The notes below the pieces were generated by a model. That model was given only the letters and a program-made list of their open reading frames with translations. It searched no databases and had not been told where the DNA came from. Source: an uncultured Roseburia sp. (GTDB lineage Bacteria > Bacillota > Clostridia > Lachnospirales > Lachnospiraceae). Taken from it: a DNA stretch of 64,000 bases. Location: assembly GCA_947088675.1 (NCBI GenBank), contig CAMUHN010000003.1, forward strand, positions 29,390 through 93,389. The letters are read 5' to 3'. Of the stretch, positions 35,381 through 43,910 are shown one piece after another. The position numbers and the translations under genes were made by a program. Every line of letters starts with the position of its first letter. Within the stretch, counting starts at the first letter, position 1.

Positions 35381-35445
35381 TTGTTATTAACCTTCTTTTC
35401 TAATTTTTTCTGTCCGCTGCAACGGAAATTGTTTCCATTACGCGT

Positions 35446-36216
35446 CTAAAAGTCACGGACTTCATATGCCGTATATGCATGGTCAAAATGATATCCGAGC
35501 TTTTTGGCCAGCCCGAGGGACCATTGATTCTGCGCGTCCCAGCTGGGGTACCAGCCCCGTTTCAGACATTCCAGAATCAGCCTTGCCCCGCAGATCGTGG
35601 CAAGGCCCTTTCTGCGGCAGTCCTCCCTCGTGTCAATTTCAATCTCAATCCCTCCGTTATAACCGGAATAGGAAGACGCCCCTGAAACAGGTTCCCCGTC
35701 TTTCAATATCACAAACCCGAGTCCGTATTTTTGCCAGAGCGCATAATTCTCATACTGCATCACCCAGTCCCTGCACCAACCGATCTGCCCGCAGCGCCAA
35801 AACAGCGTTTCGTCTATCTGTTTTATCGTATATCCGTCAGGAAGCCTTTCTGCCATCGTCTCCAACTTTTTTCGGTGAAATGCCAGAGGCTCTTTCTTCA
35901 TTGCATACCGAATGGTTTTCTCTGCCCTCTCTCCATAGAATGATTCGATCAGATCGGCCCATCCCGGATGCTGCGGGATAACAATTCGAAAGTCCCGCCT
36001 TTCCTGCGTCCGCAAAAACTGCAGCATTTCAAAGCTTTGCTCTCCCGCCGGAAAACAGAAGTCGCCGAGCACGGCCATAGCAGAAACAGGATTTAGCACG
36101 GAATCCGCAAAAACATTCCCCATTACTCCCTGTATACAAGACCAGATCATCGTTTCCTGCCAGCCCTGAAATAATTTTGCAGCATGATTCATTTGATTCG
36201 CTTCCAATGCAATCAT
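35446..36216 (-). CDS. GNAT-family acetyltransferase (PF12746-like)
   Basis: 256 residues. The C-terminal half has the GNAT acetyl-CoA loop EDCRRKGLATICGARLI preceded by GIEIEIDT, and a final LAKKLGYHFDHAYTAYEV strand. The N-terminal half (FADSVLNPVSAMAVLGDFCF) resembles the first lobe of the GNAT_acetyltran group found widely in Firmicutes. Substrate unknown. It lies 130 bases upstream of the glycan-island promoter on the same strand; the gap 35298-35445 has only a weak hairpin, so part of its transcript could read into the island. I do not assign it to the sugar pathway. Confidence 0.82.
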   Translation of the reverse strand: MIALEANQMNHAAKLFQGWQETMIWSCIQGVMGNVFADSVLNPVSAMAVLGDFCFPAGEQSFEMLQFLRTQERRDFRIVIPQHPGWADLIESFYGERAEKTIRYAMKKEPLAFHRKKLETMAERLPDGYTIKQIDETLFWRCGQIGWCRDWVMQYENYALWQKYGLGFVILKDGEPVSGASSYSGYNGGIEIEIDTREDCRRKGLATICGARLILECLKRGWYPSWDAQNQWSLGLAKKLGYHFDHAYTAYEVRDF

Positions 36217-36259
36217 TTTTTCCCATCCTTTCTCATGTAAAAATTCAGAAAATAGTAAT

Positions 36260-36288
36260 TTGCCATAGCAGACATCCTGTGGTATAAT
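36260..36288 (+). promoter_or_regulatory. SigA-type promoter with extended -10, upstream of the DUF1836 gene
   Basis: TTGCCA (36260-36265), 17 bases, TATAAT (36283-36288), with TGG directly before the -10 giving the extended TGn element. The gene starts at 36340 behind a GGAGG site. Confidence 0.8.
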
Positions 36289-36339
36289 GTCTTAGATTTT
36301 AGAAAACAAACCATTAGTAACCCGTTACGGAGGAACTCC

Positions 36340-36954
36340 ATGGACTCAGAAACAAAGAAATTTTTAAGCAGCATTCTACAGGATTTGAGCAGAATTGATT
36401 ATGTGAAACCGGAAGATATCCCGAATATTGACCTTTATATGGATCAGATCACAACTTTTATGGATGCACAGTTAGAGACGTCGAAACGCCACACGGAAGA
36501 TAAGATTCTGACAAAGACGATGATTAACAATTACACCAAAAATAATCTGCTCCCGCCGCCGGAAAAAAAGAAATACAGCAAAGAGCATGTGCTAACGCTG
36601 ATTTTTATCTATTATTTTAAGACAATATTCAGCATTAATGATATTCAGGGCATTTTAAACCCCATTACAGACAAATATTTTGGGAAAAACGCCGACTATA
36701 ATCTGGAAGATATTTACCGGGAAGTATTCGGACTGGAATACCAGGAGACGAAACATATCATGCACGACCTGGCCAAAAAATTTCAGACCGCAATGCAGAC
36801 GTTTCCGGACGCAGGCGCCGAAGATGCCGACCTGCTCCGTACATTCAGCTTTATCTGCATGTTAAGCTATGACGTCTATGTAAAAAAGACCCTGATCGAA
36901 AAACTGATCGACCACCAGGCATCCAAAGACAAACCCAAAAAAGAGAAAAAATAA
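36340..36954 (+). CDS. DUF1836 domain protein, possible MerR-like regulator
   Basis: 204 residues; GGAGG lies 7 bases before the ATG. The middle TKTMINNYTKNNLLPPPEKK followed by YSKEHVLTLIFIYYFKTIFS matches the DUF1836 pattern: a winged-helix-like turn (INNYTKNNLLPPP) reminiscent of MerR-type DNA-binding heads, then an all-helical part. The C-terminus is highly basic. No membrane segment. The family is common in Firmicutes and of unknown function; a transcription-regulator role is inference. It ends 4 bases from the convergent YerC-like gene. Confidence 0.88.
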   Translation: MDSETKKFLSSILQDLSRIDYVKPEDIPNIDLYMDQITTFMDAQLETSKRHTEDKILTKTMINNYTKNNLLPPPEKKKYSKEHVLTLIFIYYFKTIFSINDIQGILNPITDKYFGKNADYNLEDIYREVFGLEYQETKHIMHDLAKKFQTAMQTFPDAGAEDADLLRTFSFICMLSYDVYVKKTLIEKLIDHQASKDKPKKEKK

Positions 36955-36958
36955 ATTA

Positions 36959-37249
36959 TCAGTCCTCTTCGAGCCGCGACAAAACCATGTCGTATCCATC
37001 GTTGCCATAATTTAAGGAACGGTTGACACGGCTGATGGTGGCGGTCGACGCTCCCGTTCTCTCAGCGATATCCGCATATGTAAATCTTCGCCGCAGCATA
37101 CTTGCCACCTCAAATCTCTGCGTCAGGGACTGCAGTTCACTGACCGTACAGATATCCTCGAAAAAGCGGTAACACTCCTCCCTGTCTTTTAATGTCAATA
37201 CTGCATCAAAAAGGCTGTCTGACGCCTCTGTTTTCAGTTTCTTACTCAT
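36959..37249 (-). CDS. yerC: YerC/TrpR-like small DNA-binding protein
   Basis: 96 residues from the ATG at 37249 (MSKKLKTEASDSLFDAVL), the usual size of the YerC/YecD family; an in-frame ORF extends to 37369 but its first 40 residues fit no family and the AAGGGAAG site supports the inner start. All-helical: LKDREECYRFFEDICTVSEL, then LTQRFEVASMLRRRFTYADI and the helix-turn-helix RTGASTATISRVNRSL. The family is related to the tryptophan repressor, but whether it binds tryptophan is not known. Target genes unknown. Confidence 0.9.
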   Translation of the reverse strand: MSKKLKTEASDSLFDAVLTLKDREECYRFFEDICTVSELQSLTQRFEVASMLRRRFTYADIAERTGASTATISRVNRSLNYGNDGYDMVLSRLEED

Positions 37250-37362
37250 ACGTTCTGCTTCCCTTCCTAAATCACTCTTTGTCCAAAATCTGTCTACAGC
37301 GGACCCTGTTTCTATTTTAGCATTCGAGAGACGTAAAGTAAACCATTTCTTTTCTTTTCCGG

Positions 37363-37391
37363 TTTTCATTTTTTCTTATGTGTGCTATAAT
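37363..37391 (+). promoter_or_regulatory. Likely promoter of the CPBP protease gene (extended -10)
   Basis: TATAAT at 37386-37391 with TGC directly upstream (extended -10). The -35 is poor (TTTTCA, 37363-37368, 17-base spacing), as often with extended -10 promoters. The inverted repeat ATGCAA/TTGCAT at about 37399-37413 lies in the leader between promoter and AAAGGAGG. Confidence 0.6.
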
Positions 37392-37433
37392 CAGTGATAT
37401 GCAAAAAATTGCATAACAAAGGAGGATCACTAT

Positions 37434-38294
37434 ATGAAAAAAGTCGGACAGTTTCTCTTTACTTTTATCCCTGTCATACTTGCACTTACCCTGCAGTTTG
37501 CGGCAGCCTTTTTCGCAATGGGAATCGGCGGTATGATACAGGGGGTGTGGAATGCCAAAGGCGCCGATTCTTCCTCAGGCTTTTTTGACAATATGATGGA
37601 TCTGTTTTCGAACCAGAATTTCAGCACCGCGATTATGCTGATCTACGCACTGTTAGTCGTCACAGTATTCGGACTTTGGTACTATATCAAATACAACGGC
37701 GAATACCGCGTCGCACCGAAAAAAATTTTCCATCCGCTCTCCCTGTTTGGTCTGCTGCTGCTGATACCGGGAGGTCAGTTTGTAACCTCGTATATCGTAA
37801 GCTTTACCTCGCTTCTTTTTCCGAAATGGCTGGAAAATTATGAACGCCTGATTGAGGACGCCGGTCTGACCGGTTCGATTTCAATTCTGATGATTTTTTA
37901 CGGCATCTTTGTCGGACCGGTTGCGGAAGAACTGATCTTTCGCGGCGTAACGATGCGCCAGGCCCAAAAATGCCTGCCGTTTTGGGCGGCAAACATTTTT
38001 CAGGCGCTGCTGTTTGGCGCATACCATATGAATATGATGCAGGGCGTCTATGCATTTTTTGTCGGCCTTTTGTTAGGCTTTATCTGCCGCCGTGCAAAAA
38101 TCCATAACTCGATCCTGTTTCATATCCTGTTTAACGCCTGGGGCCTCTTGCTGCCGGGACTATTAAACTTTACAATGACAAATACCATCGCCATTCTCAT
38201 ACTTTTAAGTACCGTTGTATCTTTTACAGGCGGCATTCTGTGCTTTTACTTTGGGACGAAAAAGCTGCAAAATACTGCCGAAGTATATGAATAA
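37434..38294 (+). CDS. CPBP-family intramembrane metalloprotease (CAAX/Abi type)
   Basis: 286 residues with about seven or eight hydrophobic helices, so a polytopic membrane protein. The catalytic motifs of the family are intact: VAEELIFRGVTM (paired Glu and Arg), ALLFGAYHMN (His), and a late ILFHILFNAWG (His and Asn). Family members cleave prenylated or bacteriocin-related peptides, or confer self-immunity; the substrate here is unknown. AAAGGAGG lies before the ATG. The last 71 bases overlap the end of the convergent hisC gene on the other strand, an unusual arrangement. Confidence 0.9.
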   Translation: MKKVGQFLFTFIPVILALTLQFAAAFFAMGIGGMIQGVWNAKGADSSSGFFDNMMDLFSNQNFSTAIMLIYALLVVTVFGLWYYIKYNGEYRVAPKKIFHPLSLFGLLLLIPGGQFVTSYIVSFTSLLFPKWLENYERLIEDAGLTGSISILMIFYGIFVGPVAEELIFRGVTMRQAQKCLPFWAANIFQALLFGAYHMNMMQGVYAFFVGLLLGFICRRAKIHNSILFHILFNAWGLLLPGLLNFTMTNTIAILILLSTVVSFTGGILCFYFGTKKLQNTAEVYE

Positions 38295-39318
38295 ACTGCT
38301 CCATCTCTTCGCGCGTGCCAATACTGATACGCAGATAATTATCAATGCGTTCTTTCGCAAAATAGCGCACATAGACATCCTGTTCCTGCAAAGCCTCAAA
38401 AATCTGTTTTGCAGGAACAGTTTTATGTGTGGCAAACACAAAGTTGCTCTTTGAATCCGGAAAAGAAAACCCAAGATCTGTTAATTCCTTTTTTAACCAT
38501 TCCCTGGTCTGTATGATTTTGGCTGTTGTCTGTTCAAAATATTCTTTATCCCGGATTGCTGCCGCGCCCAGCAAAAGCGAGGTGCGGTTCATCGTGTAAG
38601 AATTAAAGGAATATTTAACATCGTTGATATATCGGATCAGTTTTGGATTTCCCATCGCAAAACCGATCCTCATTCCGGCAAGCGAGCGCGATTTGGAAAA
38701 TGTCTGCACAATAAGCAGATTATCATATGTTTCAACCAGCGGGAGCGCGGACACGCCTCCAAAATCAATATAGGCCTCATCTACTACCACAATCACATCG
38801 CGGTTGTCTGCAATAATCTCTTCCACATCAGAAAGGTCCATCAATACGCCGGTCGGCGCATTTGGATTCGGAAAAATCACGCCCCCGTTTTCCCCTCTGT
38901 AGTCCTCTTTCCGGATCCGGAAATTTTCATCCAGCGGCCTGGTCTGATACGGGATTCGAAACAGTTCTGCCCAGACATCATAAAAAGAGTAGGTAATGTC
39001 AGGAAATAAAATCGGCCGGTCTGACTGAAAAAATGTCTGAAAAATCATGGCCAGCACGTCGTCCGAACCTACCCCGACAAAAACCTGGCTGTTGTCAAGT
39101 CCGTAATACTCTGCAATCGCAGAAACCAAAACACCGCAGTCGGGCTCCGGATAGAGACGCAGCTTTTCTGCGTCAAACTGTTTCAGCGCCTCTGCCACTT
39201 TCGGGGAAGGCGGATACGGATTTTCATTTGTATTTAATTTTATCATCTTTTCTCTGTCTGGCTGTTCCCCAGGCACATAGGGAACAACTTTTCTGACATA
39301 AGACTCCCAGTTTTCCAT
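38224..39318 (-). CDS. hisC: Histidinol-phosphate aminotransferase-type enzyme
   Basis: 364 residues. KLNTNENPYPPSPKVAEAL, GVGSDDVLAMIFQTF, PNPNAPTGVLMDL, DEAYIDFGG, and the PLP-lysine block TFSKSRSLAGMRIGFAMG match HisC (transamination of imidazole-acetol phosphate, histidine synthesis; some members also use aromatic amino acids). No other histidine gene is nearby: it is the last gene of the galactan operon, 7 bases behind another aminotransferase. The final 23 codons overlap the CPBP gene. Confidence 0.92.
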   Translation of the reverse strand: MENWESYVRKVVPYVPGEQPDREKMIKLNTNENPYPPSPKVAEALKQFDAEKLRLYPEPDCGVLVSAIAEYYGLDNSQVFVGVGSDDVLAMIFQTFFQSDRPILFPDITYSFYDVWAELFRIPYQTRPLDENFRIRKEDYRGENGGVIFPNPNAPTGVLMDLSDVEEIIADNRDVIVVVDEAYIDFGGVSALPLVETYDNLLIVQTFSKSRSLAGMRIGFAMGNPKLIRYINDVKYSFNSYTMNRTSLLLGAAAIRDKEYFEQTTAKIIQTREWLKKELTDLGFSFPDSKSNFVFATHKTVPAKQIFEALQEQDVYVRYFAKERIDNYLRISIGTREEMEQFIHILRQYFAAFSSQSKSTECRL

Positions 39319-39325
39319 ATGGCTC

Positions 39326-40546
39326 CTATCCTCTGTTCTGTGATATGTTCATCTCTTCGGCGAGTTCTGCAAATGCGGGAAGCGAATTTCTGACTGTCTC
39401 ATGCGATACACAGTATGCAAGTCTGACATATCCCGCACAGCCAAACGCGCTGCCTTTTACCATAATAATATGGTGTTTTTTTCCGGCCTCCACAAAGGCT
39501 TCCTCTTCGCCCTTCGGCGCTTTCACCCAGAGATAAAACGCCCCCTCCGGCTTAATGCAGGAAAACCCCAGATTTGTTAAACCATCATATAATAATCTTC
39601 TATTTTCATCATAAAACGCAAGGTCCGTCTTTTCCTCAAGACATTCGGCAACGGCTTTCTGCATCAGGGACGGCGCATTGACAAATCCGAGCGTCCTGTT
39701 CGAGATCTCAAGCCCCCGGATCAGATCCCCGGCATCTGCCGCCTCCTTTGGGACAGCAACATAGCCGATCCGCTCACCCGGCAGCGACAACGATTTGCTG
39801 AATGAATACGAGACGATCGTATTGCGGTAATATTTTGTCAGAAAATCCTCCCGGTTCCCGTCATAGACAAGCTCACGATACGGTTCGTCCGAAACCAGAT
39901 AGATATCCGTACCATATTCTCTCTGCTTTTCCTCCAGCAGCCCGGCTATCCTCTGCAGAGTTTCTGGTTTGTAAATCACCCCGGTCGGGTTGTTTGGCGT
40001 ATTGACAATCACAGCTTTGGTACGTCCGGTCAACTTTGCTGCGAAGTCATCCATATTTGGCTGGAAGTCGTTGAAATCCGGCGCCACTTCTACAATCCGA
40101 GCGTCAAAATTTGCCGCATACTGACGGTACTCCCCAAAATACGGAGCAAAGACTGCCACCTCGTCGCCGGGATCGAGTATCGTTTTAAAGATGATATTGA
40201 TGCCGCCCGCAGCGCCGACTGTCATAACGATATCCTGTTCCTCAAAGTCCGTATCAAAACGCCGGTTTAAATTTCTGGCAACCGCCCGGCGCACATCTGC
40301 ATAGCCGGCATTTTCCATATATCCATGCAGCTGAAACGATCCGGCCGCACCGTTTTGCTCTGCCTCTCTGACGAGGCTGCATATGGCCTCGCCCACCGAC
40401 GCCGGCGCCGGCGTCGCCGGATTGCCCAGAGAGAAATCATAGACATTTTCGGCGCCGTATTTCTCCGCCATCTCTTTCCCCTCCACAAACATCGCGCGTA
40501 TGGCGGAGCTTGTGAGAAAGGCCTCTTTTATTTTTTTTGAAATCAT
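39326..40546 (-). CDS. Class I/II PLP aminotransferase (aspartate aminotransferase-like)
   Basis: 406 residues from the ATG at 40546, preceded by GAGGAG; an in-frame GTG lies four codons earlier. FSLGNPATPAPASVGEAI, NTPNNPTGVIYKPE, LVSDEPYRELVYDG and SYSFSKSLSLPGERIGYV (PLP lysine) identify the family. Clostridial proteins of this type are annotated as aspartate aminotransferases; the amino-acid range is not readable from sequence. The galT stop falls inside its ribosome-binding region, so the two are translationally close, and hisC follows 7 bases later. Why two aminotransferases end a galactose operon is unclear. Confidence 0.88.
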   Translation of the reverse strand: MISKKIKEAFLTSSAIRAMFVEGKEMAEKYGAENVYDFSLGNPATPAPASVGEAICSLVREAEQNGAAGSFQLHGYMENAGYADVRRAVARNLNRRFDTDFEEQDIVMTVGAAGGINIIFKTILDPGDEVAVFAPYFGEYRQYAANFDARIVEVAPDFNDFQPNMDDFAAKLTGRTKAVIVNTPNNPTGVIYKPETLQRIAGLLEEKQREYGTDIYLVSDEPYRELVYDGNREDFLTKYYRNTIVSYSFSKSLSLPGERIGYVAVPKEAADAGDLIRGLEISNRTLGFVNAPSLMQKAVAECLEEKTDLAFYDENRRLLYDGLTNLGFSCIKPEGAFYLWVKAPKGEEEAFVEAGKKHHIIMVKGSAFGCAGYVRLAYCVSHETVRNSLPAFAELAEEMNISQNRG

Positions 40547-40554
40547 GTCTCTCC

Positions 40555-42132
40555 TCACGCATTTACAGCATCAATAAATTTCTGGAAAGCGGCGCGTCCT
40601 TCCTGCGTACACTTGTATACGCCCGAGTCTTTTAACACCTCGTTAAACACAAGCCCGATCTCTGTACGGACGATACCGGTCAGCTCCTCCTCCGTCACTT
40701 TGCCCTGTAGTCCGTTTTTATCATGCGCGTATCCGTATTTCGGTAAAAACTCCTCCACCCAGTCCGCATGTTTGGAAAGCATTTCGTCGCCGCGCAGATC
40801 GCCTCCCGTAAGCAGCGCTTTCACAAGAGCCGCCATCTCGTCTTTCAGACGGGCCGGCAGTACCGCAAGGCCCATAACCTCAATCAGTCCGATATTTTCT
40901 TTTTTGATATGATGTAATTTTGCATGCGGGTGGTAAACGCCAAGCGGATGCTCCTCCGTTGTAATATTATTGCGCAGCACAAGGTCAAGCTCAAAATCTT
41001 CCCCGCGCTTTCTTGCAATCGGAGTAATCGTATTGTGCGGCTCCCCGTCCGTCTCGGCAAAAATAAACGCCGCCTCATCCGTATAGGAACGCCATGCGAG
41101 CAATATTTTATCCGCGAGCGCAATCAGCCTCTCCTGGTTTGGCCCGCTGATACGGATCACCGACATCGGCCATTTTACAATTCCCGCTTTCACATCGTCA
41201 TACCCCCGGAAATGCAGTTCCCGCTCCAACGGCGCCTTTGCCATTGCAAATTCATAATGGCCTCCCTGGAAATGGTCATGGCTTAAAATAGAGCCGCCGA
41301 CAATCGGCAGGTCGGCATTGGAGCCGACAAAATAGTGCGGAAACTGCGATACAAAATCAAGCAGCTTGCCAAATGTCGCGCGCTCTATCTTCATCGGCGT
41401 ATGTTCGGCATTAAATACAATACAGTGTTCATTGTAATAGACATACGGGGAATACTGGAAGAACCAGTCGCTCTGATTGATTGTCACCGGAATAATCCTG
41501 TGGTTCTGTCTTGCCGGGTGGTTGATGCGGCCCGCATATCCCACATTTTCCTTACAGAGCAGACATTTCGGATAGCCGCTCTGTCTTGCAAGTTTTGCCG
41601 CCGCAATCGCTTTCGGATCTTTTTCCGGTTTCGAGAGGTTTACCGTAATATCCAGCGTCCCAAACTCCGTATCCGCGGTCCACTTTAAATCCTTTTTAAT
41701 TCGATATCTGCGGATGTAATCGGAATCACAGCTTAATTTATAATAATAATCTGTTGCGGCCTGTTTGGACTCATTGTGATACAGGTCATAAAATTTAGCC
41801 GCCACTGCGCTCGGACGGGGGACAAGCGTCCCCATAATCTTCGTATCAAACAAATCGCGGTATGTGACCGTATCCTCCGGGATCAGCTTCTGTTTCGCTG
41901 CATAGTCGAGCAGATCGCTTAAAATTCCCTCCAATGCCGCCCTGGCCTCTTCCTCCGTGGCCATAGAGCCTGAATCAGATCTGTCTGCATAAGCGGCAGC
42001 GGCATCCTCCTCCAATTCATCCAGACCAAATAATTCCAAAAGACGGTTCACCGTATAAATCTGATCCGCCGGTTCAATTAAGCCTGTCACAAGCGCATAC
42101 TGCGTCAAATCCATAATTCTTTCACTTACCAT
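40555..42132 (-). CDS. galT: UDP-glucose--hexose-1-phosphate uridylyltransferase, class II
   Basis: 525 residues from the ATG at 42132 with GGGAGGG upstream; a longer start is discarded. Length and motifs fit the Firmicutes-type GalT_2 family rather than the shorter class I form: YPKCLLCKENVGYAGRINHP, IIPVTINQSDWFFQYSPY, and the active-site ILSHDHFQGGHYE, the equivalent of the HPH motif. It swaps UMP between UDP-glucose and galactose-1-phosphate in the Leloir pathway. It follows galK by 45 bases. Cytoplasmic. Confidence 0.96.
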   Translation of the reverse strand: MVSERIMDLTQYALVTGLIEPADQIYTVNRLLELFGLDELEEDAAAAYADRSDSGSMATEEEARAALEGILSDLLDYAAKQKLIPEDTVTYRDLFDTKIMGTLVPRPSAVAAKFYDLYHNESKQAATDYYYKLSCDSDYIRRYRIKKDLKWTADTEFGTLDITVNLSKPEKDPKAIAAAKLARQSGYPKCLLCKENVGYAGRINHPARQNHRIIPVTINQSDWFFQYSPYVYYNEHCIVFNAEHTPMKIERATFGKLLDFVSQFPHYFVGSNADLPIVGGSILSHDHFQGGHYEFAMAKAPLERELHFRGYDDVKAGIVKWPMSVIRISGPNQERLIALADKILLAWRSYTDEAAFIFAETDGEPHNTITPIARKRGEDFELDLVLRNNITTEEHPLGVYHPHAKLHHIKKENIGLIEVMGLAVLPARLKDEMAALVKALLTGGDLRGDEMLSKHADWVEEFLPKYGYAHDKNGLQGKVTEEELTGIVRTEIGLVFNEVLKDSGVYKCTQEGRAAFQKFIDAVNA

Positions 42133-42177
42133 ACGTATCCCTCCCTTGATTCTGTCATGCAATCGCTCAAATCAAAA

Positions 42178-43884
42178 TCATACTTTCTGCGGACCGTCCC
42201 CGATCTCCACTACATAGAAATCCGCCGCATATCCGATCTTTTCTTTGTATGCCGCCCCCACTTTCTCAATAAAGGCGTCCACTGCCTCATCTTTTACGAT
42301 GCTGACCGTACATCCTCCAAACCCTGCGCCTGTCATGCGCGACCCGATCACGCCGTCGATCTTCCACGCTTCCTCCACGAGCGTATCCAGTTCCACGCCT
42401 GTCACCTCGTAATCATCGCGCAGAGAAATATGCGACTCATTCATCAGTTTTCCAAACAATTCCAGATTGTTTTCTTTTAATGCCGAAACTGCCCGGATCG
42501 TCCTCTGATTCTCATAAACGGCATGTTTTGCCCGCTTTCTGCAGACCTCGTCTTTGATTGCGTCTTTGTACTGCTCAAACTGCGTCTCATTCAGATCGCC
42601 GAGCGTATTGATTCCGATCGCTTCCCCGATCAGCGCCAGCGCGCTCTCGCACTCGCTGCGCCGTTCGTTGTACTTGGAATCGCCAAGGCCTCTCTTTTTG
42701 TTGCTGCAGGAAATCACAATTTTAGCGCCGTCCAGCACAATCGGGGCATATTCGAAATGCAGCGTCGCGGTGTCCAGGAAAATGGCGCTGTTTTCCTTTC
42801 CCATCGCGATGGCAAACTGGTCCATAATTCCGCAGTTTACACCGTTGAAATTATTTTCGGAATACTGTCCGATCAGCGCCAGATCCTGATTTGACACCTC
42901 AAATCCAAATAAATCTTTCAAAATATAACCGGTCAGCACCTCGACCGAAGCAGAGGAAGAGAGTCCCGATCCGTTTGGAATATTGCCATACAAAACGACA
43001 TCCATGCCCTGTTCCACTTTCATCCCCTTTTTTTCAAACGCCCAGATCACGCCTTTCGGATAATTGGTCCAGCCGGCCTCTTTCTGCGGGTTTAAATCGT
43101 CCAGGGATGATTCGATGACCCCCCTCTCCGCAAAATTCATGGAATAGAACCGCAGCTTTCTGTCATTTCTTCTGCGCACGGCGCCATATGTGCCGATTGT
43201 CAGCGCACAGGGAAACACATGCCCGCCATTGTAATCGGTATGTTCCCCGATCAGATTGACGCGGCCGGGTGCAAAATAAACGCCGACCTCCCCCTCATCT
43301 CCATACAGTTCCTTAAATTTTGCCAGCACTTCTTCTTTGATCATGCCATTTCCTCCTCCATTTTCTTTTCTTATGGCCTCTTCTGCCATCCGGTAAAAAA
43401 ATTCCATAAAATCCTGCTCCACCGACTCCAGCGGGAGGATATTGTTGTAATAATAATCATAGGAAAACTGTTCTACATTGTCATCTGCCTCGTTCCCCCA
43501 CCAGCTGACACCGGCCTGCTCACGCCGCACCAGAAGCGAAACGCATGGCGATTTGTCCACAGAGCCGATAAACTTGCGGATCTCCTCCGGCTCTCTGATA
43601 TGCGCAAACATAACTTCCGCATCACTGTCCAAAAACTGACGGTACTGCTCTGTCAGGTAACGCGTAGGCAGGTCGTTGTACGCGGCAAACAGGCTTTTTA
43701 AATCCGCCAGAAATTTTCTTGACCTGCTGTCTTTTTTGCCGTCCCAACCGTTTTCGGAAGCGATCTTTTTGATCGGGTCAATCGACGAGACGTTGCGTGT
43801 GCGATAATATTTTCCCGCCATCTCACAGAGCGTATCTTTTCCCGCCTCTCCTTTTCCGTTCACTACTACAACAAATTTCTCCAC
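42178..43884 (-). CDS. galK: Galactokinase with an in-frame N-terminal P-loop kinase domain
   Basis: 568 residues if read from the GTG at 43884 (AGAGGAAA upstream); a TTG ten codons earlier is less likely. Residues 1-170 form a P-loop nucleotide-kinase-like domain with Walker A NGKGEAGKDTLCEMAG. After a GGGNG linker comes a full galactokinase: FAPGRVNLIGEHTDYNGGHV, NIPNGSGLSSSASVEVL (GHMP ATP loop) and GSRMTGAGFGGCTVSIV. The galactokinase ATG at 43344 has its own AGGAGG (encoding part of the Gly linker), so a free GalK of about 389 residues is probably also made. GalK phosphorylates galactose at C1; the partner domain's substrate is unknown. Confidence 0.9.
   Translation of the reverse strand: MEKFVVVVNGKGEAGKDTLCEMAGKYYRTRNVSSIDPIKKIASENGWDGKKDSRSRKFLADLKSLFAAYNDLPTRYLTEQYRQFLDSDAEVMFAHIREPEEIRKFIGSVDKSPCVSLLVRREQAGVSWWGNEADDNVEQFSYDYYYNNILPLESVEQDFMEFFYRMAEEAIRKENGGGNGMIKEEVLAKFKELYGDEGEVGVYFAPGRVNLIGEHTDYNGGHVFPCALTIGTYGAVRRRNDRKLRFYSMNFAERGVIESSLDDLNPQKEAGWTNYPKGVIWAFEKKGMKVEQGMDVVLYGNIPNGSGLSSSASVEVLTGYILKDLFGFEVSNQDLALIGQYSENNFNGVNCGIMDQFAIAMGKENSAIFLDTATLHFEYAPIVLDGAKIVISCSNKKRGLGDSKYNERRSECESALALIGEAIGINTLGDLNETQFEQYKDAIKDEVCRKRAKHAVYENQRTIRAVSALKENNLELFGKLMNESHISLRDDYEVTGVELDTLVEEAWKIDGVIGSRMTGAGFGGCTVSIVKDEAVDAFIEKVGAAYKEKIGYAADFYVVEIGDGPQKV
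43338..43364 (-). promoter_or_regulatory. Internal ribosome-binding site for stand-alone galactokinase
   Basis: GGAGGAGGAAATGGC precedes the ATG at 43344 on the minus strand with spacing typical for strong initiation. The same bases encode the Gly-rich linker of the fused protein, so it marks either a gene pair whose stop codon was lost or deliberate production of two forms. Confidence 0.7.
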
Positions 43885-43910
43885 ATTTTCCTCTTTTCTA
43901 TGGTATTGTC

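Noticed and set aside
35386-35445. Terminator behind the GNAT gene
   Set aside because: The only complementary pieces (TCCG/CGGA around TGCA) make a four-base stem without T-run.
37250-37369. Extension of the YerC-like protein by 40 residues
   Set aside because: Does not fit the size of the family; a ribosome site supports the ATG at 37249.
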